DNA of 64,000 nucleotides from Bacillus sp. SB49. GTDB taxonomy: Bacteria; Bacillota; Bacilli; Bacillales; Halobacillaceae. The stretch spans positions 1,587,501 to 1,651,500 of the forward strand of contig NZ_CP048117.1 of NCBI RefSeq assembly GCF_000469135.2, written 5' to 3'. Each line of letters starts with the position of its first letter. The first letter of the stretch is position 1. A program made the position numbers and the translations under genes. Shown here in pieces: positions 26,254 through 35,304 of this stretch. The notes below the pieces were generated by a model that had not been told where the DNA came from, made no database searches, and was given only the letters and a program-made list of their open reading frames with translations.

Positions 26254-28125
26254 GTGAGTACTGCAGTAGCACACAAGCGAGGCCTCGGTGCTGCGATTTG
26301 GGATTATTTGACTACCGTAGACCACAAGAAGATCGCGCATCTTTATCTGGTTGCCGGAGGATTATTTTTCCTTATCGGCGGTCTGGAGGCCATGATTATA
26401 AGAATTCAGCTGATGAAACCGGACAACGATTTCATTTCGGCTGGACTATATAACGAAATGATCACGATGCATGGAACAACCATGATTTTCCTTGCGGCTA
26501 TGCCGCTCATTTTCGCATTAATGAACGCCGTTGTACCGTTACAAATCGGGGCGCGGGACGTCGCCTTTCCATTTTTGAATTCTTTGGGATTCTGGCTTTT
26601 CCTGTTCGGCGGATTGATGCTGAATGTTTCCTGGTTCACAGGAGGAGCGCCGGATGCCGGTTGGACCAACTATGCACCGTTATCGACGACATCACCTGGT
26701 CACGGCGTTGACTACTATGTCATGGGTCTGCAGATATCAGGTGCCGGAACGTTGATCGGGGGGATCAACTTTCTCGTAACGATCGTCAATATGCGTGCGC
26801 CTGGTATGACGTATATGAGGATGCCGTTGTTCACATGGTCGGTCTTTGTGACAAGTACACTGATTTTGTTCGCCTTTCCGGCTTTGACGGTCGGTTTGTT
26901 CCTGATGATGTTCGATCGAATGTTCGGTTCTGCGTTCTTTGACGTCGCCCTCGGTGGTAACGTCATCATCTGGGAACACTTATTCTGGATTTTCGGACAC
27001 CCGGAAGTCTATATCCTGATCCTGCCGCTGTTTGGTGCATTCAGTGATATCTTCTCGACGTTTTCCAGAAAGCGTTTGTTTGGATACTCCGCAATGGTAT
27101 TTGCTACGGTATTGATCGGGTTCCTTGGATTCATGGTATGGGCCCACCATATGTTCACCGTCGGAATGGGACCGATTGCTAACTCCATTTTCGCCGTAGC
27201 TACGATGGCCATCGCGGTTCCGACCGGAATCAAAATATTCAACTGGCTCTTCACGATGTGGGGCGGCCAGATCAAGATGACCTCTGCAATGCTTTGGTCT
27301 GTCGCCTTCATCCCTTCTTTTACCATCGGTGGGATGACAGGGGTTATGCTGGCAGCGGCGGCTGCCGATTACCAGTATCATGATACGTATTTCGTAGTCG
27401 GTCACTTCCACTACGTCATCGTCGGCGGTGTCGTCTTTGGATTGTTCGCGGCTCTGCACTACTGGTGGCCGAAGATGTTTGGTAAAGTATTGAACGAAAA
27501 ATTAGGTAAATTGGCATTTTGGCCGTTTTTCATCGGCTTCCACCTGACATTCTTCATTCAGCACTTCCTGGGGCTGATGGGGATGCCGAGACGTTACTGG
27601 GTATTCCTTGAAGGACAGGGGTTGGAAACAGGAAACTTGATCAGTACGGTCGGGGCCTTCCTGATGGCGATTGGAACCGTTATTTTTATGATCAACGTCA
27701 TTTACACGTCCGTTCGTGAGAAGAAGGTCGACGGGGATCCTTGGGGCGGCCGTACGCTTGAATGGTCCATTCCTTCCCCTCCGCCGCACTACAACTTCGT
27801 ACAGACGCCGTTGGTCCGCGGCCTGGATCCATTGTGGGTCGAAAAAATGGATGGAAAAGAGGGGATGACTCCGGCAGAACCACTTGGTGACATCCATATG
27901 CCGAATGCATCGATTCTTCCATTTACTATGTCTTTAGGACTTTTCATCGCCGGTTTCGGCTTCATTTATCAAGTCGATGATTCTTCCTGGTTGATCGCGG
28001 TCTTCGCAGGGATGGGAATCACCTTACTATCGATGCTGCTCCGGTCTGTAAAAGATGATCTCGGCCATCACATCCATAAAGAAGAGTTGGAAGAAGATAT
28101 TAAGAAGGGGGTTGCCAAGAAATGA
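26254..28125 (+). CDS. ctaD: Cytochrome caa3 oxidase subunit I
   Basis: 623 residues, the heme-copper catalytic subunit that reduces O2 and pumps protons, with about 14 membrane helices. MHGTTMIF carries a low-spin heme ligand His; WIFGHPEVYILILP carries the CuB His and the cross-linked Tyr; WAHHMFTVG carries further CuB His residues; HDTYFVVGHFHYV carries the heme a3/a ligands. The long polar C-terminus is typical of Gram-positive subunit I. Start is GTG 26254 with AAGGGAGGTTAAAGC. Its stop overlaps ctaE by 4 bases. Confidence 0.97.
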   Translation: MSTAVAHKRGLGAAIWDYLTTVDHKKIAHLYLVAGGLFFLIGGLEAMIIRIQLMKPDNDFISAGLYNEMITMHGTTMIFLAAMPLIFALMNAVVPLQIGARDVAFPFLNSLGFWLFLFGGLMLNVSWFTGGAPDAGWTNYAPLSTTSPGHGVDYYVMGLQISGAGTLIGGINFLVTIVNMRAPGMTYMRMPLFTWSVFVTSTLILFAFPALTVGLFLMMFDRMFGSAFFDVALGGNVIIWEHLFWIFGHPEVYILILPLFGAFSDIFSTFSRKRLFGYSAMVFATVLIGFLGFMVWAHHMFTVGMGPIANSIFAVATMAIAVPTGIKIFNWLFTMWGGQIKMTSAMLWSVAFIPSFTIGGMTGVMLAAAAADYQYHDTYFVVGHFHYVIVGGVVFGLFAALHYWWPKMFGKVLNEKLGKLAFWPFFIGFHLTFFIQHFLGLMGMPRRYWVFLEGQGLETGNLISTVGAFLMAIGTVIFMINVIYTSVREKKVDGDPWGGRTLEWSIPSPPPHYNFVQTPLVRGLDPLWVEKMDGKEGMTPAEPLGDIHMPNASILPFTMSLGLFIAGFGFIYQVDDSSWLIAVFAGMGITLLSMLLRSVKDDLGHHIHKEELEEDIKKGVAKK

Positions 28126-28745
28126 GTCATGAAGATGTATTGAATCCCAAACAAATGCCGCATGATCCTGAAAAGGCCACCCTCGAAGGAAAGAATAAGT
28201 TTCTCGGTTTTTGGTTTTTCCTCGGTGGGGAAACGGTCCTGTTTGCGAGTCTGTTCGGAACCTATCTTGCTCTGAACGGCTCCACACAGGGAGAGAACAC
28301 ACCGGAGAATTTATTCGGTCTTGAACTTGTGTTCCTTATGACGATGCTCCTTCTGACGAGTTCATTAACAAGCGTATATGCGATGTATCACATGAAAAAC
28401 CACGATTTCGGCAAGATGCAGGCATGGCTTGGAGTGACGGTGCTGCTCGGGCTTGGATTCCTTGGATTGGAAATTTATGAATTCGTCCATTACATTCACG
28501 AGTATGAATTCACATTCCGTTCTTCTGCGTTCGGTTCTGCCTTCTACACGTTGGTAGGTTTTCACGGCGGACACGTCCTCTTCGGACTCAGTTGGATCGT
28601 TACGTTGATGATCCGTAACCAGAAGCGGGGCTTAAACTTATACAATGCCCCTAAGTTTTACATCGCCAGTCTTTATTGGCACTTTATCGACGTTGTATGG
28701 GTCTTCATTTTCACAGTCGTCTACCTTATGGGAAAGGTGGGTTAA
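28122..28745 (+). CDS. ctaE: Cytochrome caa3 oxidase subunit III
   Basis: 207 residues with five hydrophobic helices, a subunit III that stabilises the oxidase core. Conserved FWFFLGGETVLFASLFGTYLA in the first helix, HGGHVLFGLSW and WHFIDVVWVFIFTVVYLMG at the end. ATG overlaps the ctaD stop (ATGA), and AAGGGGG in the ctaD end acts as ribosome site. Only 3 bases separate it from ctaF. Confidence 0.96.
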   Translation: MSHEDVLNPKQMPHDPEKATLEGKNKFLGFWFFLGGETVLFASLFGTYLALNGSTQGENTPENLFGLELVFLMTMLLLTSSLTSVYAMYHMKNHDFGKMQAWLGVTVLLGLGFLGLEIYEFVHYIHEYEFTFRSSAFGSAFYTLVGFHGGHVLFGLSWIVTLMIRNQKRGLNLYNAPKFYIASLYWHFIDVVWVFIFTVVYLMGKVG

Positions 28746-28748
28746 GCG

Positions 28749-29075
28749 ATGGCGAAGAAAACATATACCAAACCTGTCCACAAGGCGGAGTATGAGAAGA
28801 AACAGCACAAGGAAGAAATGAAGCAGCAGGTGATCACCTTTGTGCTGATGATTTTCTTCACCTTAATTGCTTTCGGAATGGTGATCATGGAAGTGAGTTC
28901 GTATTTCATCATCCCGATCCTGATTGTTCTTGCAGTCGTCCAGGTGGCATTCCAGCTCTATTATTTTATGCATATGAAAAACAAAGGGCACGACATGCCG
29001 GCGTTGATGATGTACGGCGGAGCGGCTGTGGCACTCCTGACAATCATCACGTTCACCTCTATCGTTTGGTGGTAA
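28749..29075 (+). CDS. ctaF: Cytochrome caa3 oxidase subunit IV (CtaF)
   Basis: 108 residues with three membrane helices (about 27-47, 53-71, 82-104) after a Lys-rich N-terminus; CYOX-IVB type small subunit. The loop with YYFMHMKNKGHDMPALMM is typical. AAAGGTGGG precedes ATG. Last gene before a terminator, with ctaG starting a separate or read-through unit. Confidence 0.95.
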   Translation: MAKKTYTKPVHKAEYEKKQHKEEMKQQVITFVLMIFFTLIAFGMVIMEVSSYFIIPILIVLAVVQVAFQLYYFMHMKNKGHDMPALMMYGGAAVALLTIITFTSIVWW

Positions 29076-29079
29076 CTGG

Positions 29080-29112
29080 GAAAAGACCGGGACACGTGTC
29101 CGGTCTTTTCTT
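29080..29112 (+). terminator. Terminator after ctaF
   Basis: GAAAAGACCGG / CCGGTCTTTTC hairpin, inner loop GACACGTGT, with T-rich tail. Confidence 0.85.
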
Positions 29113-29232
29113 CATTCGCAATAATTTTGTCTAAATAATGAATAGTGGGAATATTACTTAATATTTCCTCGTTTTTTCCAAATGAATTCGGTAAAATGAA
29201 GAAGAAAATACAACGAACAGGGAGTGGCAACC

Positions 29233-30132
29233 ATGTGGTTAGAACTTCAAATCTTCGGCTTCCGTGCACTGTGGAGTCCATTCTATCTTCTTTTTGTCCT
29301 GGTACTGGCATCTGTCTACTATTATGTGACCGGTCCGGGGAGAAAGGAAGGGGAAGCGCGACCTTCCATTGTTCAGCAAGTGCTGTTTTATTCGGGTATA
29401 GTTCTCTTATACACCATTAAAGGCTCTCCTGTCGATCTCCTGAGCCATATCATGTTCACCGCCCATATGACGCAGATGGCGCTGTATTATCTGCTGTTCC
29501 CAATTTTAATTATTAAGGGTGTTCCCGTCTGGATTTGGGAGAAAGTCCTGACGGCTGGAGGGATTGCTCCCGTTATGAGTTTCTTAACGAAACCACTGCT
29601 TTCTCTAATCGTATTCAACGGCTTGTTTTCTATCTATCATATGCCGCCTATATTCGATTTTGCCAAATCCAGTGAGTGGGCGCACACGTTGATCACGACG
29701 TTCATTCTGTTTACAGCCTTCTGTATGTGGCTTTCCGTCTTTCCGCCGCTGAAACGGATGGACAGGCTGAGTCCCCTGTTGAAAATTGGATTCATTTTTG
29801 CAAACGGCGTCCTGATTACTCCTGCCTGCGGGCTGATTATTTTTGCCGGGTCACCAATCTATGCGACATATTCAGACGGCGGCGCTTGGATTCAGGCAAT
29901 GAGCCTGTGTGTGCCAGCGGATGTTTTGAGTGGTTTGTCAGGAACGCTGACTGGTCCTTCTTATTTTTCAGCGATGCCGGTCCTTGAAGATCAACAGCTT
30001 GGCGGGATTATCATGAAAGTAACGCAGGAGATCATTTTCGGATCCGTGATCGCTTATATCTTCTTCCAATGGTTTAATAAAGAAAAAGATACGATCGATC
30101 CGCTTCCCGGTACAGTTGGAACAGAGACTTGA
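29233..30132 (+). CDS. ctaG: Cytochrome c oxidase assembly factor CtaG
   Basis: 299 residues with about seven membrane helices, CtaG/caa3 assembly family, required in B. subtilis for active caa3 oxidase and copper insertion. HIMFTAHMTQMALYYLLFP carries conserved His and Met residues; PPLKRMDRLSPLLK is a further family motif. ATG 29233 has GGGAGTGG ahead; GTG 29224 overlaps that ribosome site and is unlikely. Adjacent to the structural genes, separated by a terminator. Confidence 0.94.
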   Translation: MWLELQIFGFRALWSPFYLLFVLVLASVYYYVTGPGRKEGEARPSIVQQVLFYSGIVLLYTIKGSPVDLLSHIMFTAHMTQMALYYLLFPILIIKGVPVWIWEKVLTAGGIAPVMSFLTKPLLSLIVFNGLFSIYHMPPIFDFAKSSEWAHTLITTFILFTAFCMWLSVFPPLKRMDRLSPLLKIGFIFANGVLITPACGLIIFAGSPIYATYSDGGAWIQAMSLCVPADVLSGLSGTLTGPSYFSAMPVLEDQQLGGIIMKVTQEIIFGSVIAYIFFQWFNKEKDTIDPLPGTVGTET

Positions 30133-30195
30133 AGCGTCCATTTAATAACCAGAAGTTAATATCATCATTGTTTGAAAAGGGAAAGAGGTGCTTGT

Positions 30196-30651
30196 ATGCC
30201 AATATTGCCGACGTTAAGTACATTTTTCATCGTAATCAGTGCCGTTTTTGTAGCTGTCGGATGGTATTTGATTATTAAGGATAGAAAGAGTGCACACAGG
30301 AAAGTAATGCTGCTTGCTGCGGTCAGTGCACTGACTTTCTTTATCATCTATGCCAGCCGGACTGTCTTTGTCGGGAATACAAGTTTCGGTGGACCGGATG
30401 AAATCAAAGTCTACTATACGATCTTCCTCATTTTTCATATCTTCCTTGCGACAGCAGGGGCTGTATTTGGAATCGTGACCCTGCTTTTCGGGTTTAAGAA
30501 GAACATTGGAAGACATAGGAAAATCGGACCAGTAACAAGTATCATCTGGTTCTTCACCGCGGTTACCGGAGTTGCGGTTTATCTGCTTCTTTACATCATC
30601 TACGACGGCGGCGTGACGACGAGTATGATCAAGGCGATTCTAGGTACATAA
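30196..30651 (+). CDS. DUF420 family membrane protein (YozB-like)
   Basis: 151 residues, four membrane helices (about 4-23, 35-53, 74-95, 118-138) with conserved His residues (SAHRKVMLLAAV and LIFHIFLA, GRHRKIG). This is the DUF420 family, commonly linked to caa3 oxidase genes; a role in heme A or oxidase assembly has been suggested, not shown. AAAGAGGTG lies 6 bases before ATG. In B. subtilis this gene is elsewhere (yozB), so the placement beside ctaG is informative. Confidence 0.85.
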   Translation: MPILPTLSTFFIVISAVFVAVGWYLIIKDRKSAHRKVMLLAAVSALTFFIIYASRTVFVGNTSFGGPDEIKVYYTIFLIFHIFLATAGAVFGIVTLLFGFKKNIGRHRKIGPVTSIIWFFTAVTGVAVYLLLYIIYDGGVTTSMIKAILGT

Positions 30652-30694
30652 GTGGAAGGTCGCTGCTTTCGCCATTCCTCTCACGGAAGTTAGG

Positions 30695-30726
30695 AAAAAC
30701 AACGAAATTATTCGTTGTTTTTTTGT
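30695..30726 (+). terminator. Terminator after DUF420 gene
   Basis: AAAACAACGAA / TTCGTTGTTTT hairpin with ATTA loop and T tail. Confidence 0.88.
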
Positions 30727-30804
30727 TTAACAACTGGAGGAAAAAGGTATAAAGGAATGTACTAATAAAATCCTCTATACATATAGGAAAGGGATGGATT
30801 ACGG

Positions 30805-31347
30805 ATGGAAGTGAAGTCAGCAAGATTGAAGCTTTTTCCGGTCACACTCGATTTGGCACAAACATTGATGAAGAATTCCTTGGCTTTTTATTACAAATTC
30901 CAACTGCCTTGGAATAAAAATTGGCCGCATGACGGACTGCGAGCGTTGCTGCCGATGTATGCAGAGAGGCTGGAGAACAATCCGGAAGAGCTTGGATTCG
31001 GACCGTGGGTGATCATCGACCTTGAAGAAGAACATGTAATCGGGGATATTGGTTTTAAAGGCCTGCCCGATGAAGATGGAAACATAGAAGTCGGTTACCA
31101 TATCGTCGCATCCGAGCGTAACTTCGGCTTTGCCTCGGAAGCAGTGGATGCATTGTGTCAATGGGCGTTTCGCCAGGAGAATGTAAAGGGGATCGAAGCG
31201 CAGTGTGATAAGGGAAATATTCCATCACAGAAAGTTTTAATCAATAACGGTTTTAACCATACGGGAAGAAGCCAGGATATCCTTGTATTCAAGAAAGATA
31301 AAACACCGAAGGATCATAAACAGAATACGTTTCACGAAGGAATTTAA
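30805..31347 (+). CDS. GNAT N-acetyltransferase (RimJ/RimL type)
   Basis: 180 residues. Starts MEVKSARLKLFPVTLDLAQTL, as in RimJ/RimL-type acetyltransferases, and shows the acetyl-CoA region IEVGYHIVASERNFGFASEA followed by VKGIEAQCDKGNIPSQKVL, the late conserved Asn-containing helix. Substrate unknown. AGGAAAGGG precedes ATG. Its position after the cta genes is an addition compared with B. subtilis. Confidence 0.88.
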   Translation: MEVKSARLKLFPVTLDLAQTLMKNSLAFYYKFQLPWNKNWPHDGLRALLPMYAERLENNPEELGFGPWVIIDLEEEHVIGDIGFKGLPDEDGNIEVGYHIVASERNFGFASEAVDALCQWAFRQENVKGIEAQCDKGNIPSQKVLINNGFNHTGRSQDILVFKKDKTPKDHKQNTFHEGI

Positions 31348-31381
31348 AAACCCGGAAGCATGAAGATGCTTCCGGGTTTTT
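31346..31381. terminator. Bidirectional terminator between GNAT and YtvI-like genes
   Basis: Fifteen-pair perfect hairpin AAAACCCGGAAGCAT / ATGCTTCCGGGTTTT with GAAG loop. Confidence 0.94.
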
Positions 31382-31386
31382 ATCGT

Positions 31387-32493
31387 TTATATTTTCATAT
31401 TCCATTTAATAATTCCCGCTTCTTTAGCGGAATTAAAAGCGATGACAAGCAGAGGACCAAGGATAAATCCGAGCAGTCCAATCAGCTGCAGTCCTAAATA
31501 CATGGCGATGAGCGTGGCAAGCGGGGAGAGCCCGATATGCCGACCCATGACCTTCGGTTCGACTGTACGCCTTATAGCCAGTAAGACGATAGCAAGAATG
31601 GCGAGCTTCGTTCCGGTAGCCACATCACCGGTGAGCAGGGTATAGACGGACCATGGACCGAGAATAACAATGGAACCGATAATTGGAATGAAGTCGATGA
31701 TCCAGATAATAAAGGACATCAGTAGAGCGACTTCCGGTGCAATCCACAGTAGTCCTGCCAGAGAGACAATGAAAATGATAATACTCACAAGAAATTGGGC
31801 TTTCAGGAAGCCGAACACGACATAGGACAGGCGAGCATTCATGAATTTAACTTTTTCAGATGTCGCTTCCGTGAAATTGTTGTGCATCTTTTCCCGTAAG
31901 CGCGGAAGCTCCAACATAAACATAAACAGGGCAATCAGATAAACGAGCAGACTGACCAGTAATTCCGGTATCTTGGCCGCGGCGGCTGCGATATTTGTAA
32001 TTTCAAGCTTTTCTGCAATCGTATTGGAAGTCCTGTCCACTGCATTTGTAAGTTCATTCGTTACTTTGTCGACGAACTCCTTCGGCATATTCTGTGTGAA
32101 GCTGGACATATTCTCTTCCCAGTCCAGAAGGACATCGTTGATTTGGTTAATATAACCCGGAGCGTTGTCAGCCAGCTGCACAATTTGAGTGACTGCTTTC
32201 GTTATCGTGAAAGAACCGAGAAGGCCGAGAAATACAAGGAACAAAAGAAACACGATCGTCACAGACATTTTCCTGTTGATCCGGAACCTGAATTCGAAAA
32301 ATCGAACCGAGGGATTCAAGAATAATGCCGTCACAAATGCCAGGACGAGCGGAATCGACACAGGCAGAATAAAGTAGGCGATGATGATAAGTAGGATAGC
32401 TGCCATGATCAGCAGCCATTGTTTTTTTGAAAGATATCGGAACAATTTAAGTATCTTTCTCCTTTCCCCCATGAATCTGTGTAGAGTTTGCAT
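31387..32493 (-). CDS. AI-2E family transporter, YtvI-like
   Basis: 368 residues, seven to eight membrane helices with a soluble loop near 100-165. C-terminal part shows the AI-2E/PerM motif RRTVEPKVMGRHIGLSPLATL and the ending FNSAKEAGIIKWN seen in YtvI, a sporulation membrane protein of B. subtilis. Some relatives are Na+/H+ antiporters. The start is uncertain: ATG 32493 has no ribosome site, while TTG 32445 (LFRYLSKKQ) follows AAAGGAG by about 13 bases. Confidence 0.82.
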   Translation of the reverse strand: MQTLHRFMGERRKILKLFRYLSKKQWLLIMAAILLIIIAYFILPVSIPLVLAFVTALFLNPSVRFFEFRFRINRKMSVTIVFLLFLVFLGLLGSFTITKAVTQIVQLADNAPGYINQINDVLLDWEENMSSFTQNMPKEFVDKVTNELTNAVDRTSNTIAEKLEITNIAAAAAKIPELLVSLLVYLIALFMFMLELPRLREKMHNNFTEATSEKVKFMNARLSYVVFGFLKAQFLVSIIIFIVSLAGLLWIAPEVALLMSFIIWIIDFIPIIGSIVILGPWSVYTLLTGDVATGTKLAILAIVLLAIRRTVEPKVMGRHIGLSPLATLIAMYLGLQLIGLLGFILGPLLVIAFNSAKEAGIIKWNMKI

Positions 32494-32577
32494 AAATGGA
32501 ACCTGTTTCCATATACAGGTCTGCTAAAAAAGCCGCCCATCATTCAATGATGTGCGACTCAGTGGCATCCGGCTGTA

Positions 32578-33054
32578 TCAGCGGCGGTCCGGATCGTTCG
32601 AAAGTTCATTCACTTTTGCGAGCACTTCTTCGTTTTCATTTTCCTGTGCCCATTTCTTTAATTTATCGAGGACAATATGTTCAGGTACTTGTGTATGGTA
32701 TTTCTTCGCGCCGTCTGCGACTTTGTGTACCAAGGATAAGGCTCTTTCTACTAAATCATTAGAAAAGCCCTCCTGATGCCCATACTCGATGCCGTGAGGA
32801 TAATAATGACGTCCTAGAAGAGGCTGAAGAAGCCGGATGACGGCATCTCCTCGATCGACATCCCCTTCAACGGCGAATCCCTGAATCCGTATGTAATGGG
32901 TCACATTCTTTTCTGGTGCTTCCAACTTGTAATCGTACGTTACTCGCTCATAATCCCAGGAGCCGCCAAGGATAAAACCGTTGCTTTCCATTAATTCCGT
33001 AAGCGGTTTAAGGTCGACGACAAGACCTTCCATACCAGTACCTTCTAACCTCAT
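32578..33054 (-). CDS. ylbA: YugN-like family protein (YlbA position)
   Basis: 158 residues, soluble, acidic. Begins MRLEGTGMEGLVVDLKPLTE and has the GGSWDYERVTYDYKL segment typical of the YugN-like family. In B. subtilis ylbA occupies this place on the minus strand between ctaG and ylbB. Function unknown. GAGGTG lies eight bases upstream of ATG 33054. The C-terminal tail DKLKKWAQENENEEVLAKV is an added helix. Confidence 0.75.
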   Translation of the reverse strand: MRLEGTGMEGLVVDLKPLTELMESNGFILGGSWDYERVTYDYKLEAPEKNVTHYIRIQGFAVEGDVDRGDAVIRLLQPLLGRHYYPHGIEYGHQEGFSNDLVERALSLVHKVADGAKKYHTQVPEHIVLDKLKKWAQENENEEVLAKVNELSNDPDRR

Positions 33055-33260
33055 AGTTTATACACCTCACAAATTGTTATGTATCTTACCGGACGATCGT
33101 ACGGATTTATTTCGCAATTGTCTATGGTGTTCCGTTCCATTACTTACTATTGGCATTTACAGTTATATTATACAACAAAAGGGTCGGCATTGCATGTAAT
33201 AAAATCCTCAAATAGGAGACAATAAAGTTTGATTTCGACTTAATGAAGGAGGAATTATTG

Positions 33261-33689
33261 ATGAAGACGGTAAAAGATATTATGACCAGTGATGTAGTTG
33301 TCTGTCATACGAATGATCAATTGAGCCAAGCGGCTTCCATGATGAAAGAAAGGAACGTAGGAGCGATTCCAATCTGCGATGAGCAGGGGAACCTTATGGG
33401 AATGGTCACGGACCGTGACCTGGCAATTCGCGGTTATGCGGCGAAGCAGCCCGATTCTACACCGATCCAGCAGGTGATGAGTGACCATATGTACAACTGT
33501 TCACCGGATACGTCATTGGAAGAAGCGAGCCGGATCATGGCTCAGCACCAAATCAGACGCTTGCCTGTCGTGGAAAACGGCAAACTCGTCGGCATGCTTT
33601 CTCTCGGAGATCTCTCCGTTGAAGAAATGTCCGACCATGCAGCAGGAGTGGCTTTGCAGGATATTTCCGAACGTCCGGAACTCCACTGA
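33261..33689 (+). CDS. ylbB: Tandem CBS-domain protein YlbB
   Basis: 142 residues made almost entirely of two CBS domains: TVKDIMTSDVVVCHTND ... MVTDRDLAIRG and VMSDHMYNCSPDTSLEEA ... GMLSLGDLSVE. Paired CBS domains bind adenine nucleotides; what this protein regulates is unknown. ATG 33261 follows AAGGAGGAATTATTG; an ATG 18 bases earlier overlaps that site. Same position as ylbB in B. subtilis. Confidence 0.92.
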   Translation: MKTVKDIMTSDVVVCHTNDQLSQAASMMKERNVGAIPICDEQGNLMGMVTDRDLAIRGYAAKQPDSTPIQQVMSDHMYNCSPDTSLEEASRIMAQHQIRRLPVVENGKLVGMLSLGDLSVEEMSDHAAGVALQDISERPELH

Positions 33690-33694
33690 GAAGA

Positions 33695-33725
33695 AGGCAA
33701 CCCGCTTTAGGGCGGGTTGTCTTTT
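33695..33725 (+). terminator. Terminator of ylbB
   Basis: GGCAACCCGC / GCGGGTTGTC hairpin with TTTAGG loop and TTTTAT tail. Confidence 0.85.
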
Positions 33726-33794
33726 ATAATGTTCATAGATGATTTGGATGATTATTATACATATAAGTAAATACTTTTTAACAAGGAGGAACGG

Positions 33795-34799
33795 ATGAAA
33801 AGATGGGGGTTGATTTGGGGATGTGCAGCGGCCTTGCTTATTTTTGGGCTATGGAAGATAGGTGGGGAAGAAGAGAAAGGTTTGGAAGAGGCTGTAGTGA
33901 CAACGGGGGAGCCCATGCAAGAGAAAGAAGCGTTCTCCTTGGAAATGATTCCGGGGGCGACCGCGAAAGACCTCGCGGTGCTGTTGGGTGCACCGATGAA
34001 GAAGGCCCCTGGGAGATAAGGCTATCAGTGGTGGATGTACAAAGAAGGAGAGGCACCGATCCTGATTGGGATGTATGAAGGGGAAGCGGTAACGGCGGTT
34101 GTATTCCATAGAGTTAAACACGGGGATGTCCGAGTCGGTGATTCCTACCAAACCATCGGCAGGCGTGAGACGTTGCAGAGAAAATTCCCCTTACCGAGTG
34201 AAGATCCTTATACCTTTGAATTATCGGAAGAGGACGTTCGGACGAGGCCGCTCTTACCATTAGAAGAGCAGTGGTCGCTCCAGTTATATATCGATACGGT
34301 GACAGAAAAGGTTTCTGCTGTTCGGTTGATCCGTAATGATTTCCTGCTTCGGCAGCAACCGTACCGTCTCGTCTATAACGGGGCACTCCCGGCAGCGGAG
34401 TACTTGGATAGAGAAGAGTGGGAAGCCGTGCAGGAAGGGGAAAAGGCGCAGATCTTCGCCCTTACTAATTACATAAGGAAACGGGAGGGAGCGGATGAGC
34501 TCAAGGAGCATAAAGAAGCGGGAGCAGTCGCTTACCGGCATAGTGAGGACATGGCACGGTCGGATTATTTCTCTCATCATTCTCCGGACGGAAATGGATT
34601 GAAGGAGCGCTTGGAAGGCATTTCTTACACCCGGGCGGGAGAAAACCTTGCCGCTCGTTACGTCGATCCGACAGCCGCCTTGAACGGCTGGATGAACAGC
34701 CCCGGCCATAGAAAAGCACTGCTGGATACGGAATTCACTCATGTCGGCATCGGTGTCTTCCGAATGCATTACACCCAGAATTTCCTGACACTCCCATGA
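33795..34799 (+). pseudogene. ylbC: YlbC-like CAP-domain secreted protein, interrupted by an in-frame TAA
   Basis: One frame of 335 codons with a single stop at codon 75 (TAA, 34017-34019). Codons 1-74: signal/anchor helix (MKRWGLIWGCAAALLIFGLW) and the start of the CAP-associated domain. After the stop the same frame continues GYQWWMYKEGEA and, from about residue 215, a CAP (SCP/PR1) domain with HSEDMARSDYFSHHSPDG, AGENLA, and MNSPGHRKALL. B. subtilis YlbC is about 346 residues, so both halves are one gene. TAT or TAC (Tyr) to TAA would explain it. Preceded by AACAAGGAGG. Translation restart at ATG 34035 would lack the export signal. Confidence 0.85.
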
Positions 34800-34856
34800 A
34801 CGCCTCGCTTCTTTATGCATAGGCTATACTGTAATTCTGACAGTGAGGTGTAGGAA

Positions 34857-35222
34857 ATGGGAACGAATGAGTTGCACCCGAATGTCCAACAGTTCAAAGC
34901 ATTCGTCGATCGTAAACCTGCAGTGAAGGCACAGCTCCGTAAAAATCATGGTTTGATCCAGAACTATTACGAGAAATGGCTGATCCTGGGTGAAAAGGAT
35001 CCGTTCTGGGGATCCCTTCCTAAAGTCAAGAATGAACCCGGTCAGGCGAAGATGGACTGGATCAAACAAATCGGCCTGTTGATGGAAGATATAAACTGGG
35101 AAGAGGTATCGCGTCAGATCGATGAACTAAATGGAGCGTTGGGCCAGTTCCAGCAGTTGATCACCGATGTCCGGAGTGATTCCACACAGGGTAAAGAGAA
35201 AATGGAGTACCCCTATTATTAG
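34857..35222 (+). CDS. ylbD: YlbD family putative spore coat protein
   Basis: 121 residues, soluble and charged, MGTNELHPNVQQFKAFVDRKP start and a YEKWLILGEKDPFWG segment, typical of YlbD-like proteins, annotated as spore coat components. GAGGTGTAG precedes ATG. In B. subtilis ylbE comes next; it is missing and an 80-base spacer with a weak hairpin leads to ylbF. Confidence 0.85.
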   Translation: MGTNELHPNVQQFKAFVDRKPAVKAQLRKNHGLIQNYYEKWLILGEKDPFWGSLPKVKNEPGQAKMDWIKQIGLLMEDINWEEVSRQIDELNGALGQFQQLITDVRSDSTQGKEKMEYPYY

Positions 35223-35304
35223 GGAGAAAGAGGCAGGTGGAGATTCTTACATTTCCATCTGCCTTCCTATTTGATAAGATAGAGATGGAGGTGGACAAGT
35301 TATT

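Noticed and set aside
35223-35304. ylbE between ylbD and ylbF
   Set aside because: The 82-base gap is too short and holds only a weak hairpin (AGGCAGGTGGA/TCCATCTGCCT).
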